Positions 32,922 to 43,568 of a stretch of 61,437 nt of DNA are shown here, piece by piece. The position numbers were made by a program, and so were the translations under genes. Position 1 is the first letter of the stretch. Each line of letters begins with the position of its first letter. The notes beneath the pieces were generated by a model. That model had not been told where the DNA came from, did no database searches, and saw only the letters and a list, made by a program, of their open reading frames with translations. The DNA lies in the NCBI RefSeq assembly GCF_000590885.1, contig NZ_JFHN01000052.1, positions 1 through 61,437 on the forward strand, written 5' to 3'. Origin of the DNA: Erwinia mallotivora. Lineage in GTDB: Bacteria; Pseudomonadota; Gammaproteobacteria; Enterobacterales; Enterobacteriaceae.

Positions 32922-33416
32922 TCAGGCGTTGATGACTTGCGCGATCTCATTCGCGCTCAGATGATACTGCCTTGGACAAGTATGCCACAGGGCCAGCATT
33001 CGTTGGTATTTCTGCCACATAGGTGTTTGCGCGTTGAAACCATGCGTGCCGGAATCGAATTGGGTGTAACGCCCTTCCACATTGACCATAAAACGTACGT
33101 AGCCGAGATAGCGGGCTTCCGTCGCGGCGTCAAAGCCGAGGAAAGCCAGGCGGCGCTCCTCAAACGCAGAAGGATCTTTCAGATTACTCCAGGAAACATG
33201 CAGCGCATGATGCAGCTCCATGATGTCGATAATAGTGCGGCAGACTTCTTCGCTCAGCTCGCCGAATTCGCGGTCAAGTTCACGCATTTGCAGGCCGTAG
33301 CCTCGTTCAATAATGGTTTGCTGACGACGATAACGCTCAGCATTATCAGGGTCGAGCATGCTCATCATTTTATACTGGTTTGAAAGGATTAAGCGTTGGG
33401 CGTGGGTCATTTCCAT
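32922..33416 (-). CDS. yfbU: UPF0304 family protein YfbU
   Basis: This 164-residue protein is the same length as E. coli YfbU ([18 protein letters not shown] at the N-terminus). It is helical and soluble. The E. coli homologue is a conserved protein of unclear role, reported to affect cell death when overproduced. It probably shares a transcript with yfbT. Confidence 0.92.
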   Translation of the reverse strand: MEMTHAQRLILSNQYKMMSMLDPDNAERYRRQQTIIERGYGLQMRELDREFGELSEEVCRTIIDIMELHHALHVSWSNLKDPSAFEERRLAFLGFDAATEARYLGYVRFMVNVEGRYTQFDSGTHGFNAQTPMWQKYQRMLALWHTCPRQYHLSANEIAQVINA

Positions 33417-33564
33417 TATTCACTCCGGTATCACTGGGACAAGGCAACATTGAGAATGGGGATGTCACAAGGATCGCACAGGCCGCAGCGAAGCCGTACA
33501 GCAAACAGCGGCTTCTTTGACACAGACCGGGTTTTTGCAGGTAAATCAAAAAAAACGCAGCATC

Positions 33565-34017
33565 TTACAGATCGTCGAGAAAGGTTTTATCCAGCTGTTT
33601 AAATGCGCGCCTGAGCACATCCGCCAGAGACTGATAGGTCGGTTTACCTTCAACGGGCGCCAGCGCCTGCCCTGCCGCCAACAGCTTCTCGCGTACATCA
33701 TGGAACCAGTTCAACAGCCCCGGAGGTAAAGGCGTCACTGAGCGTTTACCCAACCACCATAATCCCTGCATCGGCAGGCTACAGGCAAAGAGTGCTGTCG
33801 CCACGGCTGGCCCCAGTTGCCCACCCAGAGCAATCTGCCAGGTCATGGTAAAAACGGCCACAGGCGGCATATAACGAATGGCAAAACGTGTCACTTTGGT
33901 GACCCGGTTTTCAGGAAACATGGGGGCAAGACGCTTATCAACAGGCCATGTCTTCATATAATGCTGTCCGTGCTGAAAGAGTTTAAACCAACCGACAGAA
34001 CCGGATTCATTAGCCAT
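33565..34017 (-). CDS. yfbV: UPF0208 membrane protein YfbV
   Basis: This is a 150-residue membrane protein with two hydrophobic segments ([17 protein letters not shown] and [19 protein letters not shown]) and the conserved tail [14 protein letters not shown]. The open frame extends to 34059. The ATG at 34017 ([14 protein letters not shown]), preceded by GAGGTCAGG, matches the E. coli start. E. coli YfbV is implicated in insulating the Ter macrodomain from MatP action. It is divergent to ackA. Confidence 0.92.
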   Translation of the reverse strand: MANESGSVGWFKLFQHGQHYMKTWPVDKRLAPMFPENRVTKVTRFAIRYMPPVAVFTMTWQIALGGQLGPAVATALFACSLPMQGLWWLGKRSVTPLPPGLLNWFHDVREKLLAAGQALAPVEGKPTYQSLADVLRRAFKQLDKTFLDDL

Positions 34018-34349
34018 GCCTGACCTCAACTTCGGAGAGAAAAAATAAACAAAAACCACAACACAACAACTTTACCTTACAACTTTCAAAATATTTTGTC
34101 TTTAAGGGAGACACTGGTTATCCTGTGCTCGTTTCTTTACTGACCGTTAACGCCATGTTGTCAGCCGCAGGGATTCAGGCATATCAACATGGATTAACTC
34201 AACAACTCCCAACATTTTTATGAGATTTCTTGCTTTTGCACAAAATTAGCGGTCAGCATGATGTTCATCATTAATCTACACACTTTCATGCGCTACGCTG
34301 AAAGTCTGTTTGCTTTTCTTTTCGCCAATTTAACCAATAGGGACCTTCC
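34018..34349. promoter_or_regulatory. divergent yfbV/ackA intergenic region
   Basis: This is 332 AT-rich bases with no gene. An interrupted palindrome ATGAT-GTTC-ATCAT is visible near 34258-34271. Expected contents are the ackA-pta and yfbV promoters; I cannot place them with confidence. Confidence 0.4.
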
Positions 34350-35552
34350 ATGTCGAGTAAGTTAGTTTTGGTTCTGAACTGCGGCAGTTCATCGCTCAAA
34401 TTTGCCATTATCGATCCGGCAAACGGCGATGAATTCCTCTCCGGTTTAGCCGAATGTTTCCACCTGCCAGAGGCACGTATTAAGTGGAAAATGGAAGGCG
34501 CTAAGCAGGAAGCGGAACTGGGCGCTGGCGCAGCCCACAGCGAAGCACTTAACTTTATCGTTAAATCTATCCTGGCACAAAAACCTGAACTTTCTGCACA
34601 AATCACTGCAATCGGTCATCGTATTGTTCATGGTGGTGAAAAACTGACGCAATCCGTTGTTATCGATCAGACTGTTTTGCAGGGAATCAAAGATGCTTCA
34701 TCTTTTGCTCCTCTGCACAATCCGGCACATCTGATCGGTATTGATGAAGCAATGAAAAACTTCCCCCACCTTTCTGACAAGAATGTCGCTGTTTTTGACA
34801 CCGCTTTCCATCAGACTATGCCGGAAGAGTCCTATCTTTACGCCCTGCCTTATCATTTGTACAAAGAGCATGGCGTCCGTCGCTATGGCGCGCATGGCAC
34901 CAGCCATTTCTATGTGACTCATCAGGCGGCAAAAGCACTCAATAAACCACTGGCAGAGCTGAACATCATTACCTGCCATCTGGGTAATGGCGGGTCTGTT
35001 TCCGCTATTCGTAACGGTGAATGCGTGGATACCTCAATGGGTCTTACCCCGCTGGAAGGCCTGGTGATGGGAACCCGTTCTGGCGATATCGATCCGGCAA
35101 TCATGTTTTTCCTGCACGATACGCTGGGCATGAGCGTCGATGCCATCAATAAAATGCTGACCAAAGAGTCTGGCCTGCTGGGACTGACTGGCGTCACCAG
35201 CGACTGCCGTTACGTAGAAGATAATTACGAAACGAAGGACGATGCTAAACGTGCCATGAACGTTTACTGCCACCGTCTGGCGAAATATATCGGCTCTTAC
35301 ACCGCGTTGATGGATGGCCGTCTGGATGCGGTAATCTTCACCGGTGGCATTGGTGAAAATGCCGCGATGGTGCGCGAACTGACGCTGAACAAGCTGGCTC
35401 TGCTCGGCTTTGACGTTGACCATCAGCGCAATCTGGACGCGCGCTTTGGCAAGTCCGGCTTTATCAATAAAGAAGGCACCCGACCTGCGCTGGTGATACC
35501 CACTAACGAAGAGTTAGTCATTGCCCAGGACGCCAGTCGTCTGACGGCTTAA
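34350..35552 (+). CDS. ackA: acetate kinase AckA
   Basis: AckA interconverts acetyl phosphate and acetate with ATP. The 400 residues equal the E. coli length. ASKHA-fold motifs are present: [15 protein letters not shown] at the N-terminus, [13 protein letters not shown] in the middle and [16 protein letters not shown] near the C-terminus. The ATG follows AGGGACCTTCC. It forms the acetate overflow pathway with pta, 185 bp downstream, although a terminator-like hairpin stands between them. Confidence 0.97.
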   Translation: MSSKLVLVLNCGSSSLKFAIIDPANGDEFLSGLAECFHLPEARIKWKMEGAKQEAELGAGAAHSEALNFIVKSILAQKPELSAQITAIGHRIVHGGEKLTQSVVIDQTVLQGIKDASSFAPLHNPAHLIGIDEAMKNFPHLSDKNVAVFDTAFHQTMPEESYLYALPYHLYKEHGVRRYGAHGTSHFYVTHQAAKALNKPLAELNIITCHLGNGGSVSAIRNGECVDTSMGLTPLEGLVMGTRSGDIDPAIMFFLHDTLGMSVDAINKMLTKESGLLGLTGVTSDCRYVEDNYETKDDAKRAMNVYCHRLAKYIGSYTALMDGRLDAVIFTGGIGENAAMVRELTLNKLALLGFDVDHQRNLDARFGKSGFINKEGTRPALVIPTNEELVIAQDASRLTA

Positions 35553-35558
35553 GTCATC

Positions 35559-35590
35559 AACACCGCCAGCCCTGCTGGCGGTGTTGTTTT
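35559..35590 (+). terminator. intercistronic terminator between ackA and pta
   Basis: Stem AACACCGCCAGC/GCTGGCGGTGTT (35559-35570 with 35574-35585) with a 3-base loop is followed by GTTTT. It probably lowers readthrough from ackA into pta. Confidence 0.85.
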
Positions 35591-35737
35591 CCGACACCAA
35601 ATTACATAACCACCATGATGAGTGTCATCGTAAAGCGGCAGGTTAATCAATTCCCGGAAGTTCACTTCTGTCATCAACCGGGTAAACAGGTGCTGCTGTG
35701 CGACCCGTTACCAGGGTTATGATCTGAGAGGTTTACC

Positions 35738-37885
35738 GTGTCCCGTACAATTATGCTAATCCCGACCGGCACCAGCGTCGGCCTGACCAGTATCAGTCTT
35801 GGCGTTATCCGCGCCATGGAACGCAAAGGCGTTCGCCTGAGCGTATTCAAACCCATCGCCCAGCCCCGTGCCGGAGGCGATTCGCCCGATCAGACCACCA
35901 ATATCATCCGTAAAAGTTCATCGATTCCTGCGGCCGAGCCGTTGCAGATGAGCCGGGTTGAGTCGCTGCTTGGTTCCGATCAGCAGGACGTGCTGATGGA
36001 AGAGATCATCGCACGCTACCATGAAAATACCAAAGATGCTGAAGTGGTACTGGTTGAAGGCCTGGTGCCGACCCGTAAGCATCAGTTCGCTTCCGCGTTG
36101 AACTACGAAATTGCTAAAACGCTGAATGCCGAAATTGTGTTTGTCATGTCACTGGGCAATGACTCCCCTGCCCAGTTAAAAGAGCGTATCGAACTGACCC
36201 AAAGCAGTTTTGGTGGTAACAAAAATAAAAATATCACTGGGGTTATCATCAATAAACTCAACGCGCCGGTTGATGACCAGGGGCGTACCCGACCAGACCT
36301 GTCTGAAATATTTGATGATTCTACCAAGGCCAGCGTCGCTAATATCGATCCGAAGCAGCTGTTTGCTAACAGTCCTCTGCCGGTACTGGGCTGTGTTCCC
36401 TGGAGCTTCGAACTGATCGCCACTCGCGCCATCGATATGTGTCATCACCTGAATGCTGAAGTGATTAACGAAGGTGATATCAGCACCCGGCGGGTGAAAT
36501 CTGTCACCTTCTGTGCGCGTAGCCTGCCACACATGCTTGAGCACTTCCGTCCGGGGTCGCTGCTGGTCACTTCAGCAGACCGCCCTGACGTACTGGTTGC
36601 CGCCTGCCTGGCCGCAATGAACGGCGTGGAAATTGGTGCCATTCTGCTTACCGGTGGCTACAAAATTGATGACCAGATTAACGCACTCTGCCAGCGCGCC
36701 TTTGCTACCGGCCTGCCGGTATTTATGGTGAAAACCAATACCTGGCAAACCTCGCTGAGTCTGCAAAGTTTCAATCTGGAAGTTCCTGCTGACGATACGC
36801 AGCGCATTGAGCGGGTGCAGGAGTATGTGGCCAGCCATATCGACTCCGACTGGATCGAATCGCTGACTGCCGCCTCTGAACGCAGCCGTCGTCTGTCACC
36901 TCCGGCTTTCCGTTACCAGTTAACCGAGCTGGCACGTCAGGCTGGCAAACGTATTGTCCTGCCGGAGGGTGATGAACCCCGTACGGTAAAAGCGGCAGCC
37001 ATCTGTGCTGAACGCGGTATTGCCACCTGTATCCTGCTGGGCAATCCGGATGAGATCCAACGGGTTGCCGCCGTGCAAGGTGTGGAACTGGGTAAAGGCA
37101 TCGAAATTGTTGACCCGGAAGTGGTCCGTAAAAATTACGTCGCCCGTCTGGTAGAACTGCGTAAAAACAAAGGAATGACTGAAGTGGTCGCGCAGGAGCA
37201 GCTGGAAGATAACGTTATGCTCGGCACCATGATGCTGGAACGTGGTGAAGTGGATGGTCTGGTTTCCGGTGCCGTACACACCACGGCCAACACCATTCGT
37301 CCGCCATTACAGCTGATTAAAACTGCGCCTGGCAGTTCGCTGGTTTCCTCCGTGTTCTTTATGCTGCTGCCGGAGCAGGTGCTGGTATACGGTGACTGCG
37401 CCATCAATCCGGATCCTAACCCGGAACAGCTGGCCGAAATCGCCATTCAGTCCGCCGATTCTGCCACCGCTTTTGGCATCGAGCCGCGCGTGGCGATGAT
37501 CTCCTACTCCACCGGCAATTCGGGGGCAGGTAGCGATGTGGAAAAAGTACGTGAAGCCACACGCATTGCGCAGGAAAAACGGCCGGACCTGGTGATTGAT
37601 GGCCCGTTGCAATACGATGCTGCCATTATGGACGACGTGGCTAAATCTAAAGCGCCGAACTCCCCGGTTGCGGGCCGCGCAACGGTATTTATCTTCCCGG
37701 ATCTCAACACCGGTAATACCACTTATAAAGCCGTGCAGCGTTCAGCCGATCTAATCTCTATCGGTCCGATGTTGCAGGGAATGCGCAAGCCGGTGAACGA
37801 TCTGTCTCGCGGCGCGCTGGTTGACGACATTGTCTACACCATCGCACTGACCGCGATTCAGTCAAAACAGGCTGAGCAACAGTAA
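35738..37885 (+). CDS. pta: phosphate acetyltransferase Pta
   Basis: Pta interconverts acetyl-CoA and acetyl phosphate. The 715 residues correspond to the long enterobacterial form. Residues 1 to about 190 are a P-loop BioD-like domain ([17 protein letters not shown]), then comes a DRTGG regulatory domain (about 220-340), and the catalytic PTA_PTB domain runs from about 395 to the end ([34 protein letters not shown] split here by length). It keeps its own ribosome site (GAGAGGTTTACC). Terminator hairpins lie on either side. Confidence 0.97.
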   Translation: MSRTIMLIPTGTSVGLTSISLGVIRAMERKGVRLSVFKPIAQPRAGGDSPDQTTNIIRKSSSIPAAEPLQMSRVESLLGSDQQDVLMEEIIARYHENTKDAEVVLVEGLVPTRKHQFASALNYEIAKTLNAEIVFVMSLGNDSPAQLKERIELTQSSFGGNKNKNITGVIINKLNAPVDDQGRTRPDLSEIFDDSTKASVANIDPKQLFANSPLPVLGCVPWSFELIATRAIDMCHHLNAEVINEGDISTRRVKSVTFCARSLPHMLEHFRPGSLLVTSADRPDVLVAACLAAMNGVEIGAILLTGGYKIDDQINALCQRAFATGLPVFMVKTNTWQTSLSLQSFNLEVPADDTQRIERVQEYVASHIDSDWIESLTAASERSRRLSPPAFRYQLTELARQAGKRIVLPEGDEPRTVKAAAICAERGIATCILLGNPDEIQRVAAVQGVELGKGIEIVDPEVVRKNYVARLVELRKNKGMTEVVAQEQLEDNVMLGTMMLERGEVDGLVSGAVHTTANTIRPPLQLIKTAPGSSLVSSVFFMLLPEQVLVYGDCAINPDPNPEQLAEIAIQSADSATAFGIEPRVAMISYSTGNSGAGSDVEKVREATRIAQEKRPDLVIDGPLQYDAAIMDDVAKSKAPNSPVAGRATVFIFPDLNTGNTTYKAVQRSADLISIGPMLQGMRKPVNDLSRGALVDDIVYTIALTAIQSKQAEQQ

Positions 37886-37894
37886 GCTTCAACG

Positions 37895-37922
37895 AATAAG
37901 GCCGCCAGCGCGGCCTTATTTC
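37895..37922 (+). terminator. terminator of pta
   Basis: Stem AATAAGGCCG/CGGCCTTATT (37895-37904 with 37911-37920) with a 6-base loop, 10 bp after the pta stop. Confidence 0.8.
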
Positions 37923-38176
37923 ATTCTGAACACCCCTCCGCCAGCCCGGTTAAAAAAAACCTGCATTCAACCAGTCGGCAAAATCAACGCGCGTTTGTCG
38001 CCGAACACAAAAACCACAGCCATTTTTCACAACCCGATAGCAGCCCTGAGAAGCGTTAATTGTCGGCGTGTTATTTAATGCAAAACCAGCTGTTACGTTA
38101 TCAGCCACGGCATTTATGAATGCGGATTTATGACATCAGGCCGCTGGTGCAGCCTGATTTAACTGGCAGGTAAACA

Positions 38177-39262
38177 TTACTGAATCATCACGTCCAGCGC
38201 TCGCAGATGCTGCGGCTGCCATGACAGGGTGACCTCGCTACCGGGTTTCCAGCGGCTGTCCATCTTCACCGGACTGAGTTTAACCATAAAATTCCCCTGC
38301 CCGGCCACTTCGGTCAGCATCCGCACATGATCACCGAGATAGATAAACTGCTGGATACGCGCCTGAACCTGCTGGTCGCCTGTTTCCGGTGCATTGACGT
38401 TCACCCGTTCCGGACGAATACTCAGCTGGATTTTCTTACCCGGCGAACTGGGTCGAACTTTCAGCGCATCCAGTCGCGTACCGTCATCCAGCTGCACGTT
38501 GTAGTAATCCCCCTGACTTGCCAGCTGTGTTGCCAGCAGGCCATTGTTTTCACCAATAAACTGCGCGACAAACGCATTAGAGGGCTGTTCATACAGCCGC
38601 TCCGGACTGTCCATCTGCTGGATCATGCCATCGTTAAATACCGCCACGCGATTGGACATGGTCATGGCTTCACTCTGGTCGTGGGTAACGTAAACAATGG
38701 TCAGCCCCAGCATCTCATGCAACTGCTTGATTTCCATCTGCATATGCTCACGGAGCTGCTTATCCAGCGCGCCGAGTGGTTCATCCATCAGCACCAGTTT
38801 CGGTTCGAAAACCAGCGCCCTCGCCAGAGCAACACGTTGTTGCTGGCCTCCGGACATCTGCGCCGGATAGCGGTCAGCCAGCGAGGTCAGTTTGATCATA
38901 TCCAGCACCCGACTGACCCGCTCCTTCACGTCGGCTTTACTCAGGCGACGAATGGTTAACGGGAATGCCAGATTTTCTGCCACCGTCATATGTGGAAACA
39001 GTGCATAGTTCTGAAAGACCATGCCGATATCACGCTGGTGTGGCGGTAATGTGTGCAGTGGTTGATCGCGCAAAAATATTTCGCCAGCGGTCGGTGTTTC
39101 AAACCCTGCCAGCATCATCAGACTGGTGGTTTTGCCCGAGCCGGAGGGGCCTAACAGCGTCAGGAACTCACCCTCTTCCACGTCCAGATTGAGATTACGC
39201 ACCACCAGCTTTTCGCCGTCGTAGCTCTTTTTGATGTTCTTGAAACTGACCAGCTTTCTCAT
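38177..39262 (-). CDS. ABC transporter ATP-binding protein, spermidine/putrescine (PotA-like) type
   Basis: This 361-residue ATPase has Walker A GPSGSGKTT (about residue 38), signature [15 protein letters not shown], Walker B LVLMDEPLGALD, H-loop THDQSEAM, and a C-terminal TOBE domain from about residue 280. It belongs to the PotA/FutC/CysA class that energises binding-protein-dependent importers. The matching binding protein and permeases are not adjacent. They lie on the plus strand beyond the MocR regulator and aminotransferase, where no other ATPase gene is found. It is therefore probably their missing subunit. Confidence 0.85.
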   Translation of the reverse strand: MRKLVSFKNIKKSYDGEKLVVRNLNLDVEEGEFLTLLGPSGSGKTTSLMMLAGFETPTAGEIFLRDQPLHTLPPHQRDIGMVFQNYALFPHMTVAENLAFPLTIRRLSKADVKERVSRVLDMIKLTSLADRYPAQMSGGQQQRVALARALVFEPKLVLMDEPLGALDKQLREHMQMEIKQLHEMLGLTIVYVTHDQSEAMTMSNRVAVFNDGMIQQMDSPERLYEQPSNAFVAQFIGENNGLLATQLASQGDYYNVQLDDGTRLDALKVRPSSPGKKIQLSIRPERVNVNAPETGDQQVQARIQQFIYLGDHVRMLTEVAGQGNFMVKLSPVKMDSRWKPGSEVTLSWQPQHLRALDVMIQ

Positions 39263-39536
39263 GGCATTTTCTCGTGCAGACAGAATAAATGACTGACGGG
39301 CTCAGAAATCATCTTCTGGCCGCCGGGTGGCTCTTTTTAGCTCTACCACAACATTTTTCCTTTCGACAAGCAGAATTTGACAATGCCAGGAGACATACAC
39401 CGGAATAACCATCTATAACAATTTGATTATTATCATTTTAAATTATTTAAAATTAAATTGTTCTCAGCGACCCGGCAGGATCAGGCAAGCGCAACGCACC
39501 TTCTCAGTGCATTGCGCCCCATTATGAGGCATCAGC

Positions 39537-41030
39537 TCAGGCGGGTTGCAGGCGTCGTTGTAAACAGTGCAGTACCGGCTCGAAGGTGGCCGCCATCTGC
39601 TGTTCCTCCACGCAGGCATAACCTAACAGCAGGCCACGTCGCTGGGTTCCTGACAGATAGTAGGCCGACAGTGGGCGGGTCAATATCCCTGTCTGCTCCA
39701 GCTCTGCGGCCAGCGCCACGTCGTCAATGCTGTCCGGCAGGGAGAGAATCAGATGCAGCCCGGCATTGCTCTGCGAGGCCAGAAAAGCCGGACCCAGCCG
39801 GGTAGTAATCACCTCCACCAGCGCATCCCGGCGTCGGCTGTAAAGCTGGCGCATCCGACGCACGTGCGCCGCGTAATGTCCCTCGCGAATAAATTCCGCC
39901 AGCGTCAGTTGCACCAGACCATTGCCCCCACGATAGAGTTCGGAGTGCGCCATTTTCATTCGGGCCGCCAGCGGTTTTGGCACCACCATGTAACTCAGAC
40001 GCAGCCCCGGATAGAGCGATTTACTGAAGGTGCCGAGATAAATAACCGGCGCATCCGCTGACAACCCCTGCAAGGCCGGAATTGGCGTATCGCCAAAGCG
40101 AAATTCGCCGTCGTAATCGTCCTCCACCACCCAACTGCCGGAGGATTTCGCCAGTGCCAGCAACTGCTGTCGACGTTGCAGGCTCATCACCGAACCCAAC
40201 GGATACTGATGTGACGGCGTGACACAAATCAGTTTTGGCAGCGGCGTCTGGTTATCCCGCGCGGCGATGTCCGGCAGCACCATCCCCTGCTCATCCACCG
40301 GCGTGGGCAACAGCTCCACGCCGTTAACCGCCAGAACGTTACGAAACCCCCAGTAACCCGGCTCTTCAATCCACGCGCCATCGCCCGGATCGCACAGCAT
40401 TTTTGCCAGCAGATCCAGTGACTGGTGCGTCCCGGCGGTAATCAGAATCTGGTCGTGGGTACAGTTCAGTGAGCGGATCACCCGCAGATAGTCGGCCAGC
40501 GCCTGCTGCAATTGCAGGCAGCCACCGTGACTGGAATAACTCAGCGCCTCGACGGGCATCCGGCGGCTGAGCCTCAGCTGAATTTTGCGCCAGATATCAT
40601 GCGGCATATGGCTGACGTCCGGTACGCCGGGCATAAATGCGCCCCACTGGTAGGCCCCCGCCCCACTGCGGGTCAGAACCCGGATCCCCCGTCGGGACAG
40701 GCTGGCATAGCGGAATGGCCTGGCCGATACCAACTCTGGCTCACTGTTTTCCGGAGCCACTTCCGGCAGCTGCTCACTGACGAAGGTTCCGCTGCCGGTG
40801 CGGGTTTGCAGGTAGCCTTCTGACTGAAGCTGCTCATAAGCAGCCAGCACCGTATTACGCGAAACGCCCAGCTCTTTAGCCAGATCGCGTGAAGCAGGCA
40901 GTCTACTGCCGGTGGCTATTGCCCCTTCCTGGATTGCCGCCTGCAAAACATCGTACAGGCGCTTGTTCAACGCACCCGCCGGAGCCTGGCTCAGGCGATG
41001 TGCCAGAAGATCGCCAAGTAACGTTCGCAA
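39537..41030 (-). CDS. MocR/GabR-type regulator (GntR HTH fused to aminotransferase fold)
   Basis: An N-terminal GntR winged helix (GSRLPASRDLAKELGVSR, YLQTRTGSGTFV) is fused to a class I aminotransferase-like domain. That domain has the PLP lysine in GTFSKSLYPGLRLSYM. Such proteins sense PLP adducts of amino compounds such as GABA. The open frame starts at 41075, but that start has no ribosome site. A TTG at 41030 follows GGAGGT by exactly 8 bases and the extra 15 residues would be read through that site, so I chose the TTG (497 residues). It is divergent to the PuuE-like gene, which it most likely controls. Confidence 0.88.
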   Translation of the reverse strand: MRTLLGDLLAHRLSQAPAGALNKRLYDVLQAAIQEGAIATGSRLPASRDLAKELGVSRNTVLAAYEQLQSEGYLQTRTGSGTFVSEQLPEVAPENSEPELVSARPFRYASLSRRGIRVLTRSGAGAYQWGAFMPGVPDVSHMPHDIWRKIQLRLSRRMPVEALSYSSHGGCLQLQQALADYLRVIRSLNCTHDQILITAGTHQSLDLLAKMLCDPGDGAWIEEPGYWGFRNVLAVNGVELLPTPVDEQGMVLPDIAARDNQTPLPKLICVTPSHQYPLGSVMSLQRRQQLLALAKSSGSWVVEDDYDGEFRFGDTPIPALQGLSADAPVIYLGTFSKSLYPGLRLSYMVVPKPLAARMKMAHSELYRGGNGLVQLTLAEFIREGHYAAHVRRMRQLYSRRRDALVEVITTRLGPAFLASQSNAGLHLILSLPDSIDDVALAAELEQTGILTRPLSAYYLSGTQRRGLLLGYACVEEQQMAATFEPVLHCLQRRLQPA

Positions 41031-41151
41031 AAATTGGTACCTCCAAATAAAAAAAACTGGCTCTGGATCCTCCATCCCACAAAACGGTACAAACCAGATA
41101 GCCCAATGCGTGTGCTACAGGCCACGCACCGACATCCGATGAGGTACAGCC

Positions 41152-42411
41152 ATGAGCAACAGTGAAGTTCAACAGCGTCGTTTAGCTGCCACGCCGCGTG
41201 GCGTTGGCGTGATGAGTGATTTCTACGCCGTTCGCGCCGAAAACGCCACGCTGTGGGATCATCAGGGACGAGAGTATACCGACTTTACCGCCGGGATTGC
41301 CGTTCTTAATACCGGTCATCGCCATCCAAAAGTGGTTGATGCGGTCAAACGCCAACTGGACTGCTTCACCCATACCGCCTTTCAGGTGATCCCTTACGAA
41401 AATTATCTGCTGCTGGCTGAACGCCTGAACCAGCTTGTGCCCATCGATGGCCCGGTCAAATCGACCTTTTTCTCTACCGGCGCAGAAGCGGTGGAGAATG
41501 CGGTCAAGATCGCCCGCGCCGCTACCGGACGTGCCGGCGTTATCGCCTTCACCGGCGCGTTTCATGGTCGCACCATGATGACAATGGCGCTGACCGGCAA
41601 AGTAGTGCCGTACAAAACGGGATTCGGCCCGTTTCCTGGCCCGGTATTCCACGCCCGCTATCCTAATGCCCTGCATGGCTACAGTACGGAAGATGCCATG
41701 GAAAGTCTTGAGTCGATTTTCCGCTGTGATGTCAGCCCACAGGATATTGCGGCAATTATTTTCGAACCGGTGCAGGGTGAAGGGGGATTCAATATTGCGC
41801 CAGCCGAATTCGTCAGCAAACTGCGCGAGCTTTGTGACAGGCATGGCATTTTACTGATTGCTGATGAAATCCAGACCGGTTTTGCCCGTACCGGCAAGGT
41901 GTTCGCCAGTGAGTACTATTCCGCGAAGCCCGATCTGATCACCATGGCTAAAAGCCTCGGCGGCGGCCTGCCGATCTCAGCCGTGGCCGGACGGGCGGAA
42001 ATCATGGATGCGCCGCTACCCGGCGGGCTGGGCGGAACTTATGCCGGTAACCCGCTGGCCGTTGCCTCGTCGCTGGCGGTGCTGGAGGTGATAGAAGAGG
42101 AGCAACTGTGCCAGCGAGCGCTTCGCCTGGGAGCGGAACTGGTGGAAACCCTCAATGGCTGCGGCAACCCGGCGCTGGCGGAAGTTCGCGCGTTGGGATC
42201 GATGGTGGCAGCCGAATTCATCGATCCGGCCAGCGGCCAGCCCTCTGCGGCGACCGCCCGTGAAATCCAGCAGAAAGCGCTGGAACAGGGGCTGATCCTG
42301 CTGACCTGCGGGGTGCATGGCAACGTTATTCGTTTCCTTTATCCGCTGACCATTCCGGATGCACAGTTCAGAGCGGCGCTTGCCCTGCTCTCCTCCATTT
42401 TAACGCACTGA
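41152..42411 (+). CDS. puuE: 4-aminobutyrate aminotransferase, PuuE/GabT type
   Basis: This class III PLP aminotransferase would move the amino group of GABA to 2-oxoglutarate. The 419 residues track E. coli PuuE from the first residues (MSNSEVQQRRLAATPRGVGV) to the end (NVIRFLYPLTIPDAQF). Motifs include FFSTGAEAVENAVKIARA, FEPVQGEGGFN, LLIADEIQTGFARTGK and the PLP lysine in TMAKSLGGGLP. It is the first gene after the divergent MocR regulator and precedes a polyamine-type ABC importer, which supports a putrescine or GABA catabolic role. The symbol is by similarity; gabT remains possible. Confidence 0.87.
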   Translation: MSNSEVQQRRLAATPRGVGVMSDFYAVRAENATLWDHQGREYTDFTAGIAVLNTGHRHPKVVDAVKRQLDCFTHTAFQVIPYENYLLLAERLNQLVPIDGPVKSTFFSTGAEAVENAVKIARAATGRAGVIAFTGAFHGRTMMTMALTGKVVPYKTGFGPFPGPVFHARYPNALHGYSTEDAMESLESIFRCDVSPQDIAAIIFEPVQGEGGFNIAPAEFVSKLRELCDRHGILLIADEIQTGFARTGKVFASEYYSAKPDLITMAKSLGGGLPISAVAGRAEIMDAPLPGGLGGTYAGNPLAVASSLAVLEVIEEEQLCQRALRLGAELVETLNGCGNPALAEVRALGSMVAAEFIDPASGQPSAATAREIQQKALEQGLILLTCGVHGNVIRFLYPLTIPDAQFRAALALLSSILTH

Positions 42412-42485
42412 AAATCAGGCACCAAAGGTGCACAAGTCTGTCCGGCGGGTTATCCGCTGATAACAATAATGACGGGAGTATCGGG

Positions 42486-43511
42486 ATGGTTAAAAAGTTA
42501 GCAGCACTGGTTCTGGCAACGTTCGCACTGCATGCACAGGCAGAAACACTGACCGTTGTCTCCTTTGGCGGCACCAATAAAGATGCACAGGACAAAGCCT
42601 TTTATAAACCCTTTGCTGCCGCAGGCAAAGGCACCATTGAGGCCGGTGAGTACAACGGCGAGATGGCCCGTATTCGCGCCATGGTTGAAACCGGTCAGAT
42701 TGGCTGGGATGTGGTGGAACTGGAAACCCCGGAGTTGCAGCGTGGCTGCGAAGAGGGGCTGTTTGAAACCCTGGACTGGAATAAGTTGGGCAAAAAGGCA
42801 GACTTCATTCCTGCCGCCGTCACCGAATGTGGTGCCGGTATCTTTGTCTGGTCCACGGTGCTGACTTACGACGCCAGTAAACTGAAGAAAGGTCCCACCA
42901 GCTGGGCTGACTTCTGGAACACCAAAGATTTTCCTGGTAAACGCGCGCTGCGTAAAAGCGCCAAATACACGCTGGAAATCGCGCTGATGGCCGACGGTGT
43001 TAAACGCGAAGATGTCTATAAAGTGCTGGCTACCCCGGCGGGTGTCGACAGGGCATTCAAAAAGCTGGATCAGATTAAGCCAAACATTCAGTGGTGGGAA
43101 TCTGGCGCGCAGCCGTTGCAATGGCTGGTTTCCGGCGATGTGGTAATGAGTTCAGCCTACAATGGCCGTATCGGTGCCGCGCAGAACGAAGGGCATAACT
43201 TCAAAATCGTCTGGGACAATGCGCTGTATGACCTCGACAACTGGGCGATCGTTAAAGGCTCGAAACATAAAGCGCTGGCGGAACAGTTTATCGCTTTTGC
43301 CAATCAGCCTGAAAATCAGAAAGTATTTGCAGAAAATATTCCCTATGGCCCAACCAACGTTAACGCAGGTAAGTTGCTCGATCCCAAACGCCTGAGCACG
43401 CTGCCTACCGCGCCGGAAAACCTGGCGAAATCGGTTCAGGTGAGCAGTGACTTCTGGCTGGAACATGGTGAAGAACTCGAACAGCGCTTTAACGCCTGGG
43501 CGGCTAAGTAA
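42486..43511 (+). CDS. periplasmic polyamine-type (PotD/PotF-like) substrate-binding protein
   Basis: This 341-residue protein has a Sec signal peptide (MVKKLAALVLATFALHAQA, cleaved about residue 19). The mature part has the family-1 binding-protein fold of PotD/PotF (LTVVSFGGTNKDAQ, GWDVVELETPELQRGCEEG, VMSSAYNGRIGAAQNEG). Context gives putrescine, GABA or a related amine as likely ligand, but binding residues cannot be checked by eye. It follows the aminotransferase by 74 bp; a small GCACC-AAA-GGTGC dyad lies in that gap. The ATG has GGGAGTATCGGG upstream. Confidence 0.85.
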   Translation: MVKKLAALVLATFALHAQAETLTVVSFGGTNKDAQDKAFYKPFAAAGKGTIEAGEYNGEMARIRAMVETGQIGWDVVELETPELQRGCEEGLFETLDWNKLGKKADFIPAAVTECGAGIFVWSTVLTYDASKLKKGPTSWADFWNTKDFPGKRALRKSAKYTLEIALMADGVKREDVYKVLATPAGVDRAFKKLDQIKPNIQWWESGAQPLQWLVSGDVVMSSAYNGRIGAAQNEGHNFKIVWDNALYDLDNWAIVKGSKHKALAEQFIAFANQPENQKVFAENIPYGPTNVNAGKLLDPKRLSTLPTAPENLAKSVQVSSDFWLEHGEELEQRFNAWAAK

Positions 43512-43568
43512 ATCAGGCAGGTCGGGCCTTGCTACCGGTCCGACCGCCGACCAATAAAGGAGCCTGCA

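Noticed and set aside
41031..41151. Two GGTAC-containing repeats 50 bp apart as MocR operator
   Set aside because: Agreement outside GGTAC is poor, and one copy overlaps the regulator's own ribosome site; not strong enough to annotate.
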